Source: an uncultured Erysipelotrichaceae bacterium (GTDB taxonomy: Bacteria; Bacillota_I; Bacilli_A; RFN20; CAG-826). From it: DNA of 46,938 bases. Location of the stretch: NCBI GenBank assembly GCA_902800255.1, contig CADCDV010000002.1:1-46938 (forward strand), written 5' to 3'. Under the pieces are notes generated by a model. It was not told the origin of the DNA. It did not search any database and saw nothing but the letters and a program-made list of their open reading frames with translations. Both the position numbers and the translations under genes were made by a program. Positions 1-7,279 of the stretch are shown in pieces; positions within the stretch are counted from its first letter, which is position 1, and the number at the start of each line of letters is the position of its first letter.

Positions 1-1
1 C

Positions 2-610
2 TTCGGTTCCATCCTTGTCGGATTCATCCTCGGTTATGGAATCGTTTGGCTTATCGTCCTTATCTGCAGAAAGCTTACTCGTGGCGCGACCAGCCGTTTC
101 TTCAAGAGAGGCCAGGTCGTTGCTAGCGCTCTTATGTCTTTAGCCCACGGCCTTCAAGACGGCGCCAAGTTCCTTGGTGTCTTCATGGTTATCGCCGTCA
201 TGCTTACGGTTGGCGGAGCGGGATATGTCCCAGCTGATTTCAACGCCATGCAGGGCATGTGGTGGATCGTTCTTCCTGTCGCAGCCGTCATCTTCGGCGG
301 CACCCTCATGGGTGGAAAATCCATCATCAAAACGATGGGCTCCGGAATGGCTAAACTTCATAAATATCAGGGATTTGCCACGGATATTGCAGCTGGCGTT
401 GGTTTAATTGCCGCTACAGTGTTCGGCCTTCCTATCTCTAGCGGCACCATCAAAGCGACCGCTATTTTGGGTGTTGGAGCCCAACGCAATCCTCGCCGCG
501 TTAGGTGGGGGAAAGCTGGCCAGATGGTTCTCTCATGGATCGCTATTTTCCCTGGTACGGCCATAATCGGATTTGGTTTGACCGCTCTCTTCGCGGCCAT
601 CTTCCATTAA
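2..610 (+). CDS. pit: PiT-family inorganic phosphate transporter (5' truncated)
   Basis: This is the C-terminal part of a phosphate permease that imports inorganic phosphate across the cytoplasmic membrane. The reading frame is open from the window edge, so the gene starts upstream; the first in-frame ATG lies inside the protein and is not the start. About 202 residues are visible. A hydrophobic helix at the edge is followed by a basic loop (RKLTRGATSRFFKRG), then ALMSLAHGLQDGAKFLGVF. That stretch corresponds to the second copy of the PiT signature, usually xxxSHGxNDxxKxxG. Several more membrane helices follow, including the conserved GLPISSGTIKATAILGVG segment. A DUF47 gene starts 16 nt downstream, the usual partner of PiT transporters. 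Family assignment is firm; the substrate is inferred from the family. Confidence 0.88.
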   Translation, partial: FGSILVGFILGYGIVWLIVLICRKLTRGATSRFFKRGQVVASALMSLAHGLQDGAKFLGVFMVIAVMLTVGGAGYVPADFNAMQGMWWIVLPVAAVIFGGTLMGGKSIIKTMGSGMAKLHKYQGFATDIAAGVGLIAATVFGLPISSGTIKATAILGVGAQRNPRRVRWGKAGQMVLSWIAIFPGTAIIGFGLTALFAAIFH

Positions 611-626
611 ACAAAGGAGTAACAAA

Positions 627-1256
627 ATGGCAAAAAAAGCTCAGTCCAATTACTACTTCGACTCATTCCCAGAACTTGCTCATTTCTCAGTTGAATGTGG
701 TGAGCACATTCTTGAATTCATGAAGAATTTCGATCATGAGAAACTTTGGGAAATCAAAACTTCCGTCCATGAGATCGAGCACGCCGCAGACAAGAAAAAG
801 CATGCAACAACCGAAAAGCTCATGGAGGAATTCATCACCCCAATCGATAGAGAAGACATCCTATCCCTTCTTACCATGATCGATGACATCACCGACGCTG
901 TTGAAGAGCTATCTCTTAAGCTCTATCTATATGACTTCAAAGAGCTTCCACCTGATGCTATACCATTTATGGAACTCACCCTTAAGTCGCTTAGGGCCAC
1001 CGAAGAAGCTCTTAAATGCTTCCCTCACTTCCTTGACAAAGACATCATCTTCCCAGTTCTCAAGAACGTCATCCGTTTAGAGGAAGATAGCGATACTGAA
1101 TACATCAGCGATGTATCCGCACTCTATCGCCGTACAGATCTTGATGCCTTGACCATCTACAAATACGAAGCCTTCTATACGATGCTTGAAGAGATGTCCG
1201 ATAAGTGTCGTGAGGTCTGCCGTTTCGTTCAGACAATCATCTACAAGAACATCTAA
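627..1256 (+). CDS. DUF47 / PhoU-like phosphate transport accessory protein
   Basis: This is a 209-residue, almost entirely alpha-helical cytoplasmic protein of the DUF47 family (PF01865), whose fold resembles PhoU. Such proteins are encoded next to PiT transporters and are thought to modulate phosphate uptake, though the mechanism is poorly known. Two acidic/His patches typical of the metal-binding E-x3-D helices are visible: HEIEHAADKKKH near residue 50 and LEEDSDTEY near residue 150. The start is supported by a strong AAAGGAG ribosome binding site. It lies 16 nt after the transporter and is followed by a clear intrinsic terminator, so the two genes form a unit ending here. Confidence 0.88.
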   Translation: MAKKAQSNYYFDSFPELAHFSVECGEHILEFMKNFDHEKLWEIKTSVHEIEHAADKKKHATTEKLMEEFITPIDREDILSLLTMIDDITDAVEELSLKLYLYDFKELPPDAIPFMELTLKSLRATEEALKCFPHFLDKDIIFPVLKNVIRLEEDSDTEYISDVSALYRRTDLDALTIYKYEAFYTMLEEMSDKCREVCRFVQTIIYKNI

Positions 1257-1272
1257 AAATCGAATGAAAAAC

Positions 1273-1299
1273 GCCCCTAACATTGTTTAGGGGCTTTTT
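1273..1299 (+). terminator. Intrinsic terminator of the pit-DUF47 unit
   Basis: Arms GCCCCTAA and TTAGGGGC (8 bp, perfect) enclose a 6-nt loop and are followed by five T residues. It starts 16 nt after the DUF47 stop codon. Confidence 0.9.
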
Positions 1300-1377
1300 G
1301 TTGCGCTCTACCCTTTCGCAGTTCACAATAATAAAGAAGACTTGCTTAGCAAGCAGCTTGAATCACTGGTAGTAAAT

Positions 1378-1935
1378 ATGAATCGTTTTTTACGTTGGAT
1401 TAACGTCCAAGCATATAAACACAATGGGCAACTTCACCGCCAATGGAGCCCAGCTTATTTAGCTGAGGAAACCGACGAGTATTGGGCTTTATGCTCCAAA
1501 TCCTCTTTGGTGACCGAATGCGATGGGCGTCGCTGGATGACCAATGAGCATGCCGTTTTCATTCTCTTCAAGAAGAAGTGGACCAATGTCATCGCGATGA
1601 AGAAGGCGAATGGTTATTGCTACTATGCAAACATCGCTAGCCCAACCATCCTTGATCAAGGCTTCCTCCGTTATATCGATTACGATCTCGATTTGAAACT
1701 CTTCCCTGACAAAGCCATCAAGGTTCTTGATGAGCAAGAATTTGAGCACCATGCTGTCCTTTATGGTTATTCCGCTGACCTCAAGGCCGTTATCAAGAAA
1801 GCCGCTAAAGACATCCATTCATTGATGGAAGGCAAAAAGTTCCCATTCATTGATTCTGAAATCAGAAGAATCTACCAAAAATTCGTCGACCAGACTGGAC
1901 CATTTATCGAGTCCTATCAGCCAAAGAACAAATAG
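1378..1935 (+). CDS. ntdp: Nucleoside tri/diphosphate phosphatase, DUF402 family (Ntdp-like)
   Basis: The protein is about 185 residues long and aligns along its length with the Firmicutes Ntdp proteins (B. subtilis YgaC, S. aureus SA1684). These hydrolyse nucleoside tri- and diphosphates with divalent metal. Matching landmarks are the N-terminal YKHNGQLHRQW, the core VTECDGRRWMTNEHA, the YYANIASP segment and the metal-site motif YIDYDLDLKLFPD. The ATG chosen gives MNRFLRW, matching the family's length. A TTG 36 nt upstream (AAGAAG ahead of it) is the alternative and would add 12 residues. No strong ribosome binding site precedes the ATG. It stands alone between a terminator and the tsaE promoter. 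The in vivo substrate is unknown. Confidence 0.85.
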   Translation: MNRFLRWINVQAYKHNGQLHRQWSPAYLAEETDEYWALCSKSSLVTECDGRRWMTNEHAVFILFKKKWTNVIAMKKANGYCYYANIASPTILDQGFLRYIDYDLDLKLFPDKAIKVLDEQEFEHHAVLYGYSADLKAVIKKAAKDIHSLMEGKKFPFIDSEIRRIYQKFVDQTGPFIESYQPKNK

Positions 1936-1952
1936 TTACTATTTGGCTTAAT

Positions 1953-1981
1953 CTTTAAAACCGAAAAAAAGAGCATATAAT
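1953..1981 (+). promoter_or_regulatory. Probable promoter of the tsaE operon
   Basis: There is a perfect TATAAT -10 box. Seventeen bases upstream sits only a weak -35 (CTTTAA). The start codon of tsaE is 23 nt downstream, and a TGAGG ribosome binding site lies in the short leader. Confidence 0.55.
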
Positions 1982-2004
1982 TTCTTCGCTCTGAGGTATC
2001 GGGC

Positions 2005-2466
2005 ATGAAATTCACTTTTACATCTAATTCAAAGGAACAAACAAGAAAACTAGGCGCGGTCATCGCTCCTCTTTTCGTTCCTGCCGATGTTGTTTTGCTT
2101 GAAGGTGATTTAGGTGCTGGCAAGACCACCCTTGTTGGAGGGGTTGCCGAAGCCCTTAAGGTTAATGAGGACGTTATCTCCCCAACCTTCAACATCATGA
2201 AGTGCTATTTCAAAGGAACCCTTCCTCTTTACCACATTGATGCATATCGCCTTGAAGGACAGAACATCGAACTTGGCTTAGAAGAATTCATCGAAGGCAA
2301 TGGAGTCACCTTCATTGAGTGGCCTCAATACATTGAGCCTCTTTGGCCAGATGAATATCTTGTTATTTCTTTAAGCCACAAAGGTGGAGATGCCCGTGAA
2401 ATCACTATCGAGAGCAACTGCCCACGTTTAGACAAAATCGTCGAAGCAGTTAAGGAGGCATTCTAA
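2005..2466 (+). CDS. tsaE: tRNA threonylcarbamoyladenosine biosynthesis ATPase TsaE
   Basis: TsaE is the P-loop ATPase of the bacterial t6A complex, which adds threonylcarbamoyl to A37 of ANN-decoding tRNAs together with TsaB and TsaD. The 153-residue protein is full length. It shows the Walker A motif LEGDLGAGKTT near residue 35, switch I SPTFNI, the conserved HIDAYRLE, and FIEWPQ. It is the first gene of a compact operon; its stop codon overlaps the ATG of tsaB (TAATG). The family is well known and no odd features were seen. Confidence 0.95.
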   Translation: MKFTFTSNSKEQTRKLGAVIAPLFVPADVVLLEGDLGAGKTTLVGGVAEALKVNEDVISPTFNIMKCYFKGTLPLYHIDAYRLEGQNIELGLEEFIEGNGVTFIEWPQYIEPLWPDEYLVISLSHKGGDAREITIESNCPRLDKIVEAVKEAF

Positions 2467-3056
2467 TGGTTTCCTTGCTTTTAGATACCAGCAACACCAA
2501 CCTCTCAATCGGTTTGGCTAAAGATCACAAAGTCATCGACCAAGTGACTTATGAGGCTTGGCAGAAGCAATCCGAATTCTTAGTCAATGAGCTTGATATC
2601 CTTCTCAAGAAAAACAACCTCACGAGAAACGATATCGAGAAAGTCATCGCTGCAAAAGGACCTGGCTCATACACCGGAGTCCGTATCGCTTTGACCGTCG
2701 CAAAGGTCTCTGCGTTTGCTTTGAACGTTCCTCTCTATCTCGTCTCAAGCCTTGAAGCTTTGAAGGATGAGAACGAACCATCGATTTGTCTCATGAACGC
2801 CAGAAGCAAGAGATCCTATATGGGCGTTTATGACAAAGAAAACATCATCCTCGAAGACAAAATCGCCGACAATTCCGCGGTGCTTTCATATATTAGCGAG
2901 CATCCAGAGTACAAAGTCTGTGGCGATGTTGCCTATCTTGGCTTAGAAGCAAAACCAACTAAGAACCTCGAGATTCTTGCGAGAAGCGACATTGAGAGAA
3001 ACCTTGTAAAAGACCCTGTCGCTGCTAAGCCTGTTTACCTAAAGGACCTCTACTAG
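2466..3056 (+). CDS. tsaB: tRNA threonylcarbamoyladenosine biosynthesis protein TsaB
   Basis: TsaB is the catalytically inactive ASKHA-fold partner that dimerises with TsaD in t6A synthesis. The protein begins with LLLDTSNTNLSIGL and carries the diagnostic KGPGSYTGVRI loop near residue 65. At 196 residues it is shorter than the typical 220-235, mainly in the C-terminal lobe. It still ends in the usual KPVYLKDLY, so it looks complete. Its start overlaps the tsaE stop codon and the next gene follows after one base, so translation is likely coupled. Confidence 0.93.
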   Translation: MVSLLLDTSNTNLSIGLAKDHKVIDQVTYEAWQKQSEFLVNELDILLKKNNLTRNDIEKVIAAKGPGSYTGVRIALTVAKVSAFALNVPLYLVSSLEALKDENEPSICLMNARSKRSYMGVYDKENIILEDKIADNSAVLSYISEHPEYKVCGDVAYLGLEAKPTKNLEILARSDIERNLVKDPVAAKPVYLKDLY

Positions 3057-3057
3057 A

Positions 3058-3510
3058 ATGAAGCCAATCGAGATTCACAAAAGCAAGGAGAGCGAGCTTC
3101 AGGCAATCGCAATGCTTGAGGCGGCTTGCTTCCATGATCCTTGGCCATTAGAGCAGGTCGTCTATGAATGGAAAGAGAATCCTACCGCCAATCTCTATAG
3201 CGCGGTGATCGATGATGAAGTGGTGGGCTACATCGACTTCTTCATTACCTTCGACAGCGCTTCAATCGCAAGGATCTGCGTGGCTAACGAATACCGTAGA
3301 AACGGCATTGCCAAAGCCCTCATCGACAAGATGGTCGATGTTTGCAAAAAGCAAGAAGAGCCAGTCGACAATATCACCCTCGAAGTCAGAGAATCCAATG
3401 AAGCGGCTATCAAGCTCTACGAGAAGAATGGATTTGAATATATCACGAGAAAGAAAATGTATTATTCCGATGGTGAAGACGCCATTTACATGGTGAGGTG
3501 CATTATATGA
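3058..3510 (+). CDS. rimI: Ribosomal-protein-S18-alanine N-acetyltransferase RimI
   Basis: This is a 150-residue GNAT acetyltransferase. The acetyl-CoA pyrophosphate-binding segment is YRRNGIAKAL (the R/Q-x2-G-x-A type), and the C-terminal YEKNGFEYITRKKMYY is typical of RimI. RimI acetylates the N-terminal alanine of ribosomal protein S18, although other substrates are possible in Firmicutes. Its place between tsaB and tsaD is the standard Firmicutes order. The stop codon overlaps the tsaD start (ATGA). Confidence 0.9.
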   Translation: MKPIEIHKSKESELQAIAMLEAACFHDPWPLEQVVYEWKENPTANLYSAVIDDEVVGYIDFFITFDSASIARICVANEYRRNGIAKALIDKMVDVCKKQEEPVDNITLEVRESNEAAIKLYEKNGFEYITRKKMYYSDGEDAIYMVRCII

Positions 3511-4409
3511 CGAGAATATTAGCAATCGAATCAAGCTGCGATGAGACCGCAGTTGCCATCACCGAAGATGGCAAGCTTCTTTGCAACGTCATCTCTTCCC
3601 AAGTCGCCGTCCATGCCAAGTATGGCGGAGTCATGCCAGAGATCGCCTCAAGGCTCCATTGCGAGAACATCGATGTTTGCCTCAAAGAGGCATTAGAGCA
3701 ATCCGGCCTCAAGTTCGAGGATATGGACGCCATCGCCGTCACTAGAGGCCCAGGCCTAATTGGCTGCCTCCATGTTGGTCTACAAGCCGCCAAGACAATC
3801 GCTGCTTTGTATAACAAGCCACTCATCCCAGTTCATCACCTTTGCGGACACATCTACGCGAATGAATACGCCGGTGAATTCAAGTTCCCAATGCTTTGCG
3901 TGGTCGTTAGCGGTGGTAACACCGAGCTCGTTCTCATGAAAGATCATCTCGACTTTGAGATTATCGGCGAGACCAAAGACGATGCGGTCGGTGAGTGTTA
4001 TGACAAGGTCGCTAGAGTCCTTGGCTTCCCTTACCCAGGCGGACTCCCAATCGACCAGCATTCAAAGCTTGGCAAACATACCTATAACCTTCCAAAGCCT
4101 TTGGCCCATGAAGGCTCATATGATTTCTCCTACTCTGGCCTTAAGACCAGCGTCATCAATCTTGTGAATCAGCTCAAGATGAAAGGCGAGGAAATCAGAG
4201 TCGCGAATAGCTATCTCCGTGAGCAGATGGCCCTTCGCTTAAAGAACACCGACATTGAGTTAATCATCCCGCCTCTTTGGTGCACGACGGATAACGCCGC
4301 GATGATCGCCAAGGTCGCTGAGAGATTATACAAAGAGAAACTATTCGCCCCGCTTACCCTTGGGGTGGATCCAAACTGGAAGATCAGCGATTTCAGAAAA
4401 TTTGAGTAG
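3507..4409 (+). CDS. tsaD: tRNA N6-adenosine threonylcarbamoyltransferase TsaD with internal in-frame gap
   Basis: TsaD transfers the threonylcarbamoyl group to tRNA A37. The true start is the ATG overlapping the rimI stop, giving MTRILAIESSCDETA; an upstream in-frame ATG would add only three residues. The metal-binding histidines are present in HHLCGHIYAN, as is the VVSGGNTELV loop. The protein is about 300 residues against a usual 335-345. The shortfall is one internal gap: after FSYSGLKT and KGEEI the sequence jumps directly to VANSYLREQ. It therefore lacks the SFQ helix and the first part of the nucleotide-binding AGGVAAN loop, some 40 residues. The frame is kept and the rest, including PPL..TDNAAMIA, is intact. 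The product should not bind nucleotide normally, so either the gene is damaged or the assembly has lost about 120 nt. Confidence 0.88.
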   Translation: MTRILAIESSCDETAVAITEDGKLLCNVISSQVAVHAKYGGVMPEIASRLHCENIDVCLKEALEQSGLKFEDMDAIAVTRGPGLIGCLHVGLQAAKTIAALYNKPLIPVHHLCGHIYANEYAGEFKFPMLCVVVSGGNTELVLMKDHLDFEIIGETKDDAVGECYDKVARVLGFPYPGGLPIDQHSKLGKHTYNLPKPLAHEGSYDFSYSGLKTSVINLVNQLKMKGEEIRVANSYLREQMALRLKNTDIELIIPPLWCTTDNAAMIAKVAERLYKEKLFAPLTLGVDPNWKISDFRKFE

Positions 4410-4424
4410 GATTTGCAGGGTATT

Positions 4425-4453
4425 TTGAACAAATTTGTTGCAATTAATCTAAT
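4425..4453 (+). promoter_or_regulatory. Probable asnS promoter
   Basis: TTGAAC and TCTAAT are separated by 17 bp in an AT-rich gap. The asnS start follows 35 nt downstream, with a GAGGAG ribosome binding site in the leader. Confidence 0.6.
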
Positions 4454-4488
4454 TAATTGAATACTAGAAAGCGATAGAGGAGCTAAAT

Positions 4489-5868
4489 ATGCAGAAAAAA
4501 GCCATCAGCGTAAAACAGTTATACGCTATGCCAATCGATGAATTGGCAAAACTCGAAACAGTCACCGTCCAAGGATGGATCAGGACTAACCGTAACAGCG
4601 GCAACGTCGGTTTCATTCACCTTCACGATGGAACTTGCTTCAAAAACATTCAGGTCGTCTATTCTGCTAATAGCCCTTTCTTTGCTGAAGTCTCTAAATA
4701 CCCATTCGGCGCTGCCGTGAGATTCGAAGGCAAACCAGTTGCCACTCCAAATCTCCCTCAGCCATTTGAGATTCAGGCCACTTCCGCCGAACTCTTAGGC
4801 GATGTTGCCCCTGATTACCCTCTCCAGAAAAAGAAGACTTCATTCGAATTCCTTCGCGAAGAAGCTTATCTCCGTCCAAGGACCAACACCTTCGACGCCG
4901 TCTTCAGGGTCAGAAGCGTTCTTGCCATGGCCGTCCATACCTTCTTCCAGGAGAGAGGCTTCGTTTATGTCCACACTCCAGAAATCACCGGCAACGATGC
5001 CGAAGGAGCAGGTTCCGTCTTCACCGTCATCACTGACGCCAAAGACCCAATCAATGACTTCTATGGTCGTCGCGCTTCCTTGACTGTCTCCGGACAGCTC
5101 CACGTTGAAGCGTTCGCCCTTGCTTTCAAAGATGTTTACACCTTTGGTCCAACCTTCCGCGCCGAGAAATCAAACACCACGCGTCACGCCAGCGAATTCT
5201 GGATGATTGAGCCAGAGCTTGCTTTCGCTGATCTTGATGACGATATGGAATGCATCGAATCCTGCATCAAGTTCTGCATCAAGTATGTCCTTGAGCACTG
5301 CCCAGATGAGATGGATTTCTTCAACAAATGGATCGACAAAGGCGTTCTCGACAAACTCCACAAAGTCCTCCAAGCCGACTTCCGTAAGATGGAATATACC
5401 GAAGGTATCGCTCTCCTCCAGAAAGCCGTTGCCGAAGGACATAAGTTCGCGAACAACAAGATTGAGTGGGGCATGGACTTACAGAGTGAGCACGAAAGAT
5501 ATCTCACCGAAGAAATCGTCGGTGGACCTGTCTTCTTATACAACTATCCAAAAGAGATCAAAGCCTTCTATATGAAAGAAAACGATGACGGAAAGACCGT
5601 TGCTGCGGTTGATCTTCTCGTTCCAGGAGAAGGCGAGATCGTCGGTGGTTCCCAGCGTGAAGAACGTTACGACGTTCTCAAAGCCAAGATGGACAAGATT
5701 GGCAACACCAATGGTCTTGAATGGTATCTCAACCTTAGAAAATATGGTGGCTGCGTCCATAGTGGTTTCGGAATCGGCTTCGACCGACTCCTTATGTACA
5801 TCACCGGCATGGCCAACATCCGTGACACTGAACCTTACCCACGCACCTCGAATGCGTTAAAGTATTAA
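4489..5868 (+). CDS. asnS: Asparagine-tRNA ligase
   Basis: A class IIb aminoacyl-tRNA synthetase of 459 residues that charges tRNA-Asn in the cytoplasm. The N-terminal OB-fold anticodon-binding domain (VTVQGWIRTNRNSGNVGFIHL) occupies about residues 25-115. The catalytic domain follows. Motif 2 is in TFGPTFRAEKSNTTRHASEFWMIEPE, whose end HASEFWMIE is characteristic. Motif 3 is HSGFGIGFDRLLMY. The C-terminus ends PRTSNALKY where relatives usually read PRTPGNxxF, a mild divergence. An upstream promoter and a GAGGAG site support the chosen start. A small membrane-peptide gene begins two bases after the stop. Confidence 0.95.
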   Translation: MQKKAISVKQLYAMPIDELAKLETVTVQGWIRTNRNSGNVGFIHLHDGTCFKNIQVVYSANSPFFAEVSKYPFGAAVRFEGKPVATPNLPQPFEIQATSAELLGDVAPDYPLQKKKTSFEFLREEAYLRPRTNTFDAVFRVRSVLAMAVHTFFQERGFVYVHTPEITGNDAEGAGSVFTVITDAKDPINDFYGRRASLTVSGQLHVEAFALAFKDVYTFGPTFRAEKSNTTRHASEFWMIEPELAFADLDDDMECIESCIKFCIKYVLEHCPDEMDFFNKWIDKGVLDKLHKVLQADFRKMEYTEGIALLQKAVAEGHKFANNKIEWGMDLQSEHERYLTEEIVGGPVFLYNYPKEIKAFYMKENDDGKTVAAVDLLVPGEGEIVGGSQREERYDVLKAKMDKIGNTNGLEWYLNLRKYGGCVHSGFGIGFDRLLMYITGMANIRDTEPYPRTSNALKY

Positions 5869-5870
5869 AG

Positions 5871-6014
5871 ATGGATATGAACGTCAAAGCACCTCTCACA
5901 CCAGAGGAGAAAAAACAAAAATCCAAGAATCGCATCTTCGGTTTGATGATCATCTTGGACGTTGTTTTGGCGTTGCTTATTATCTACGAGATCGTTGACT
6001 TATTCGTCTTCTGA
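5871..6014 (+). CDS. Small single-helix membrane peptide, 47 residues
   Basis: A short frame starts with ATG two bases after the asnS stop and ends in TGA just before the convergent gene. The product begins with a hydrophilic, lysine-rich cytoplasmic segment (PLTPEEKKQKSKNR). It then has one hydrophobic helix of about 22 residues (IFGLMIILDVVLALLIIYEIV) and ends DLFVF. The clean division into basic head and hydrophobic helix, and the tight spacing, argue that it is translated. It has only a weak AAAG ribosome binding site and is probably coupled to asnS. I do not recognise a family. Confidence 0.6.
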   Translation: MDMNVKAPLTPEEKKQKSKNRIFGLMIILDVVLALLIIYEIVDLFVF

Positions 6015-6686
6015 TTATCTCTTATCAGTACTTGATTGGGCGTCCTGAACTGGGGCGTCCTTTTTATCATTAAAGTAGTTGAAGTCCTCTAAGCTTTTCT
6101 CAAAGACGGTGTGGCTTCTTCTCTCGAGCATGATGGCGCGGGAAACATAAGCCTGGATGACGATGAGGTAATAGATGATGGCAGTGACCCAAAGAGGAAC
6201 GAGGATGTAGGCTCCCCAGTATTCGGCAACGAAGTGTGGCTCGTTAAGAAGCGGTGGCCATCTACGGAGTAAGTTGAGTCCCCAGAACTCGGCATAGTTC
6301 TCTGGGTTAGCCCAATCCCAAGTGTAGAGAAGGCTTGAGAAGTGACCAAAGTAATCTTCTGCCCAGATTCCGCTGGCGAATGAATAGACAAGATACATAA
6401 GGAGAGAAACGGCCAAGATGATGAAAGGAGGAATGGCTTGCTTGAAGAAGAGTCTGTTGTTCTTCGCGGCGCCATATTTCTTTAACTGCTCTGGCGTGGT
6501 GATGACTCTACTCGTCACGGCCTCATGGATTTCATAATCTATCCTTCTAGAGAAGCTCTTGGAGATGGTTCTCATAAGGACGCCGATAAGACCAAGGATG
6601 AGGAAGATGATAAGGAAAACGATGAGAAGGATGAAAAGCAATCTCTTATCGTTTTCGCTGAGGGCAAATTCAACTAAGGTTCTCAT
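6015..6686 (-). CDS. Multi-pass membrane protein of unknown function
   Basis: A 223-residue protein with about three or four membrane segments: FILLIVFLIIFLILGLIGVL near the N-terminus, IPPFIILAVSLLMYLVYSFA in the middle, and a segment ending VPLWVTAIIYYLIVIQAYV. Between the last two is a Trp-rich extracytoplasmic loop. The C-terminal 40 residues are charged and cytoplasmic. It is the last gene of a three-gene minus-strand operon and overlaps the previous gene by four bases. I see no known domain; its partners suggest a membrane complex, but that is inference only. Confidence 0.75.
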   Translation of the reverse strand: MRTLVEFALSENDKRLLFILLIVFLIIFLILGLIGVLMRTISKSFSRRIDYEIHEAVTSRVITTPEQLKKYGAAKNNRLFFKQAIPPFIILAVSLLMYLVYSFASGIWAEDYFGHFSSLLYTWDWANPENYAEFWGLNLLRRWPPLLNEPHFVAEYWGAYILVPLWVTAIIYYLIVIQAYVSRAIMLERRSHTVFEKSLEDFNYFNDKKDAPVQDAQSSTDKR

Positions 6687-7279
6687 TGTTTGTCATCTCC
6701 TTCCGTAGGAGTGATTTCGATCATCTTGCTTGGGTCAGTCTCTTGAGCTGGCTCGGTGTAAGGGATCTGTTCTGCGTTTGGATATGGGTATGGAGGCTGT
6801 TGCTGAGGGATGCTTTCGTATGGCTGCTGTTGCGGAATGCCATTGTTATATGGCTGTTGTGGGATTCCATTGCCATAAGGTTGTTGCGGATATCCTTGAG
6901 GATAGCCTTGGAAAGGAGGCAGGTTTTGCTGTGGATTTTGTGGCATTTGCCCGTTTGGCGGGACTTGCGAGCCTGGCTGATAGTAGTTCTGCTGGATGTA
7001 GACCTGCGATGGGCCAGCTGGTTGCTGAGGTTGAGCAGGGGCAGGGTTCTCTGGCTCGGTTTTTCTGCGGAGCTCTTCGGCTTTGATCTTTTCGACTTGC
7101 TCATCTTCAGGAAGCGGAGCAAAGAAAGAATCGCCTTTGAAGAAACGGATGCAGCCTTTGAAGAACATGACGATCCAAACGAAGATCATCACGATTCCAA
7201 CCAAAAGCAAACCGGCTAGAAGAATCGGCAGTAAGAGTATGTAAACTAGGCCTAAGCCAAATTCGCGTAAGAATTTCAT
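6683..7279 (-). CDS. Membrane protein with Pro/Gln/Tyr-rich cytoplasmic tail
   Basis: A 198-residue protein. Residues 8-42 form a long hydrophobic segment or helical hairpin (VYILLLPILLAGLLLVGIVMIFVWIVMFF). A basic stretch (KGCIRFFKGD) then marks the cytoplasmic side. From about residue 80 to 175 the sequence is low complexity and built on repeated (I)PQQ-PY units: IPQQPYNNG, IPQQQPYES, IPQQQPPYPYP. This resembles the disordered tails of proteins that bind SH3/WW-like or coat proteins, but no specific family is recognised. It overlaps both neighbours by four bases, so all three genes are probably translationally coupled. Confidence 0.75.
   Translation of the reverse strand: MKFLREFGLGLVYILLLPILLAGLLLVGIVMIFVWIVMFFKGCIRFFKGDSFFAPLPEDEQVEKIKAEELRRKTEPENPAPAQPQQPAGPSQVYIQQNYYQPGSQVPPNGQMPQNPQQNLPPFQGYPQGYPQQPYGNGIPQQPYNNGIPQQQPYESIPQQQPPYPYPNAEQIPYTEPAQETDPSKMIEITPTEGDDKQ

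Noticed and set aside
6040..6062. Terminator from the repeated GGGCGTCC sequence between asnS peptide and the convergent gene
   Set aside because: The two copies are direct, not inverted, repeats and encode DAPVQDAQ in the minus-strand gene.
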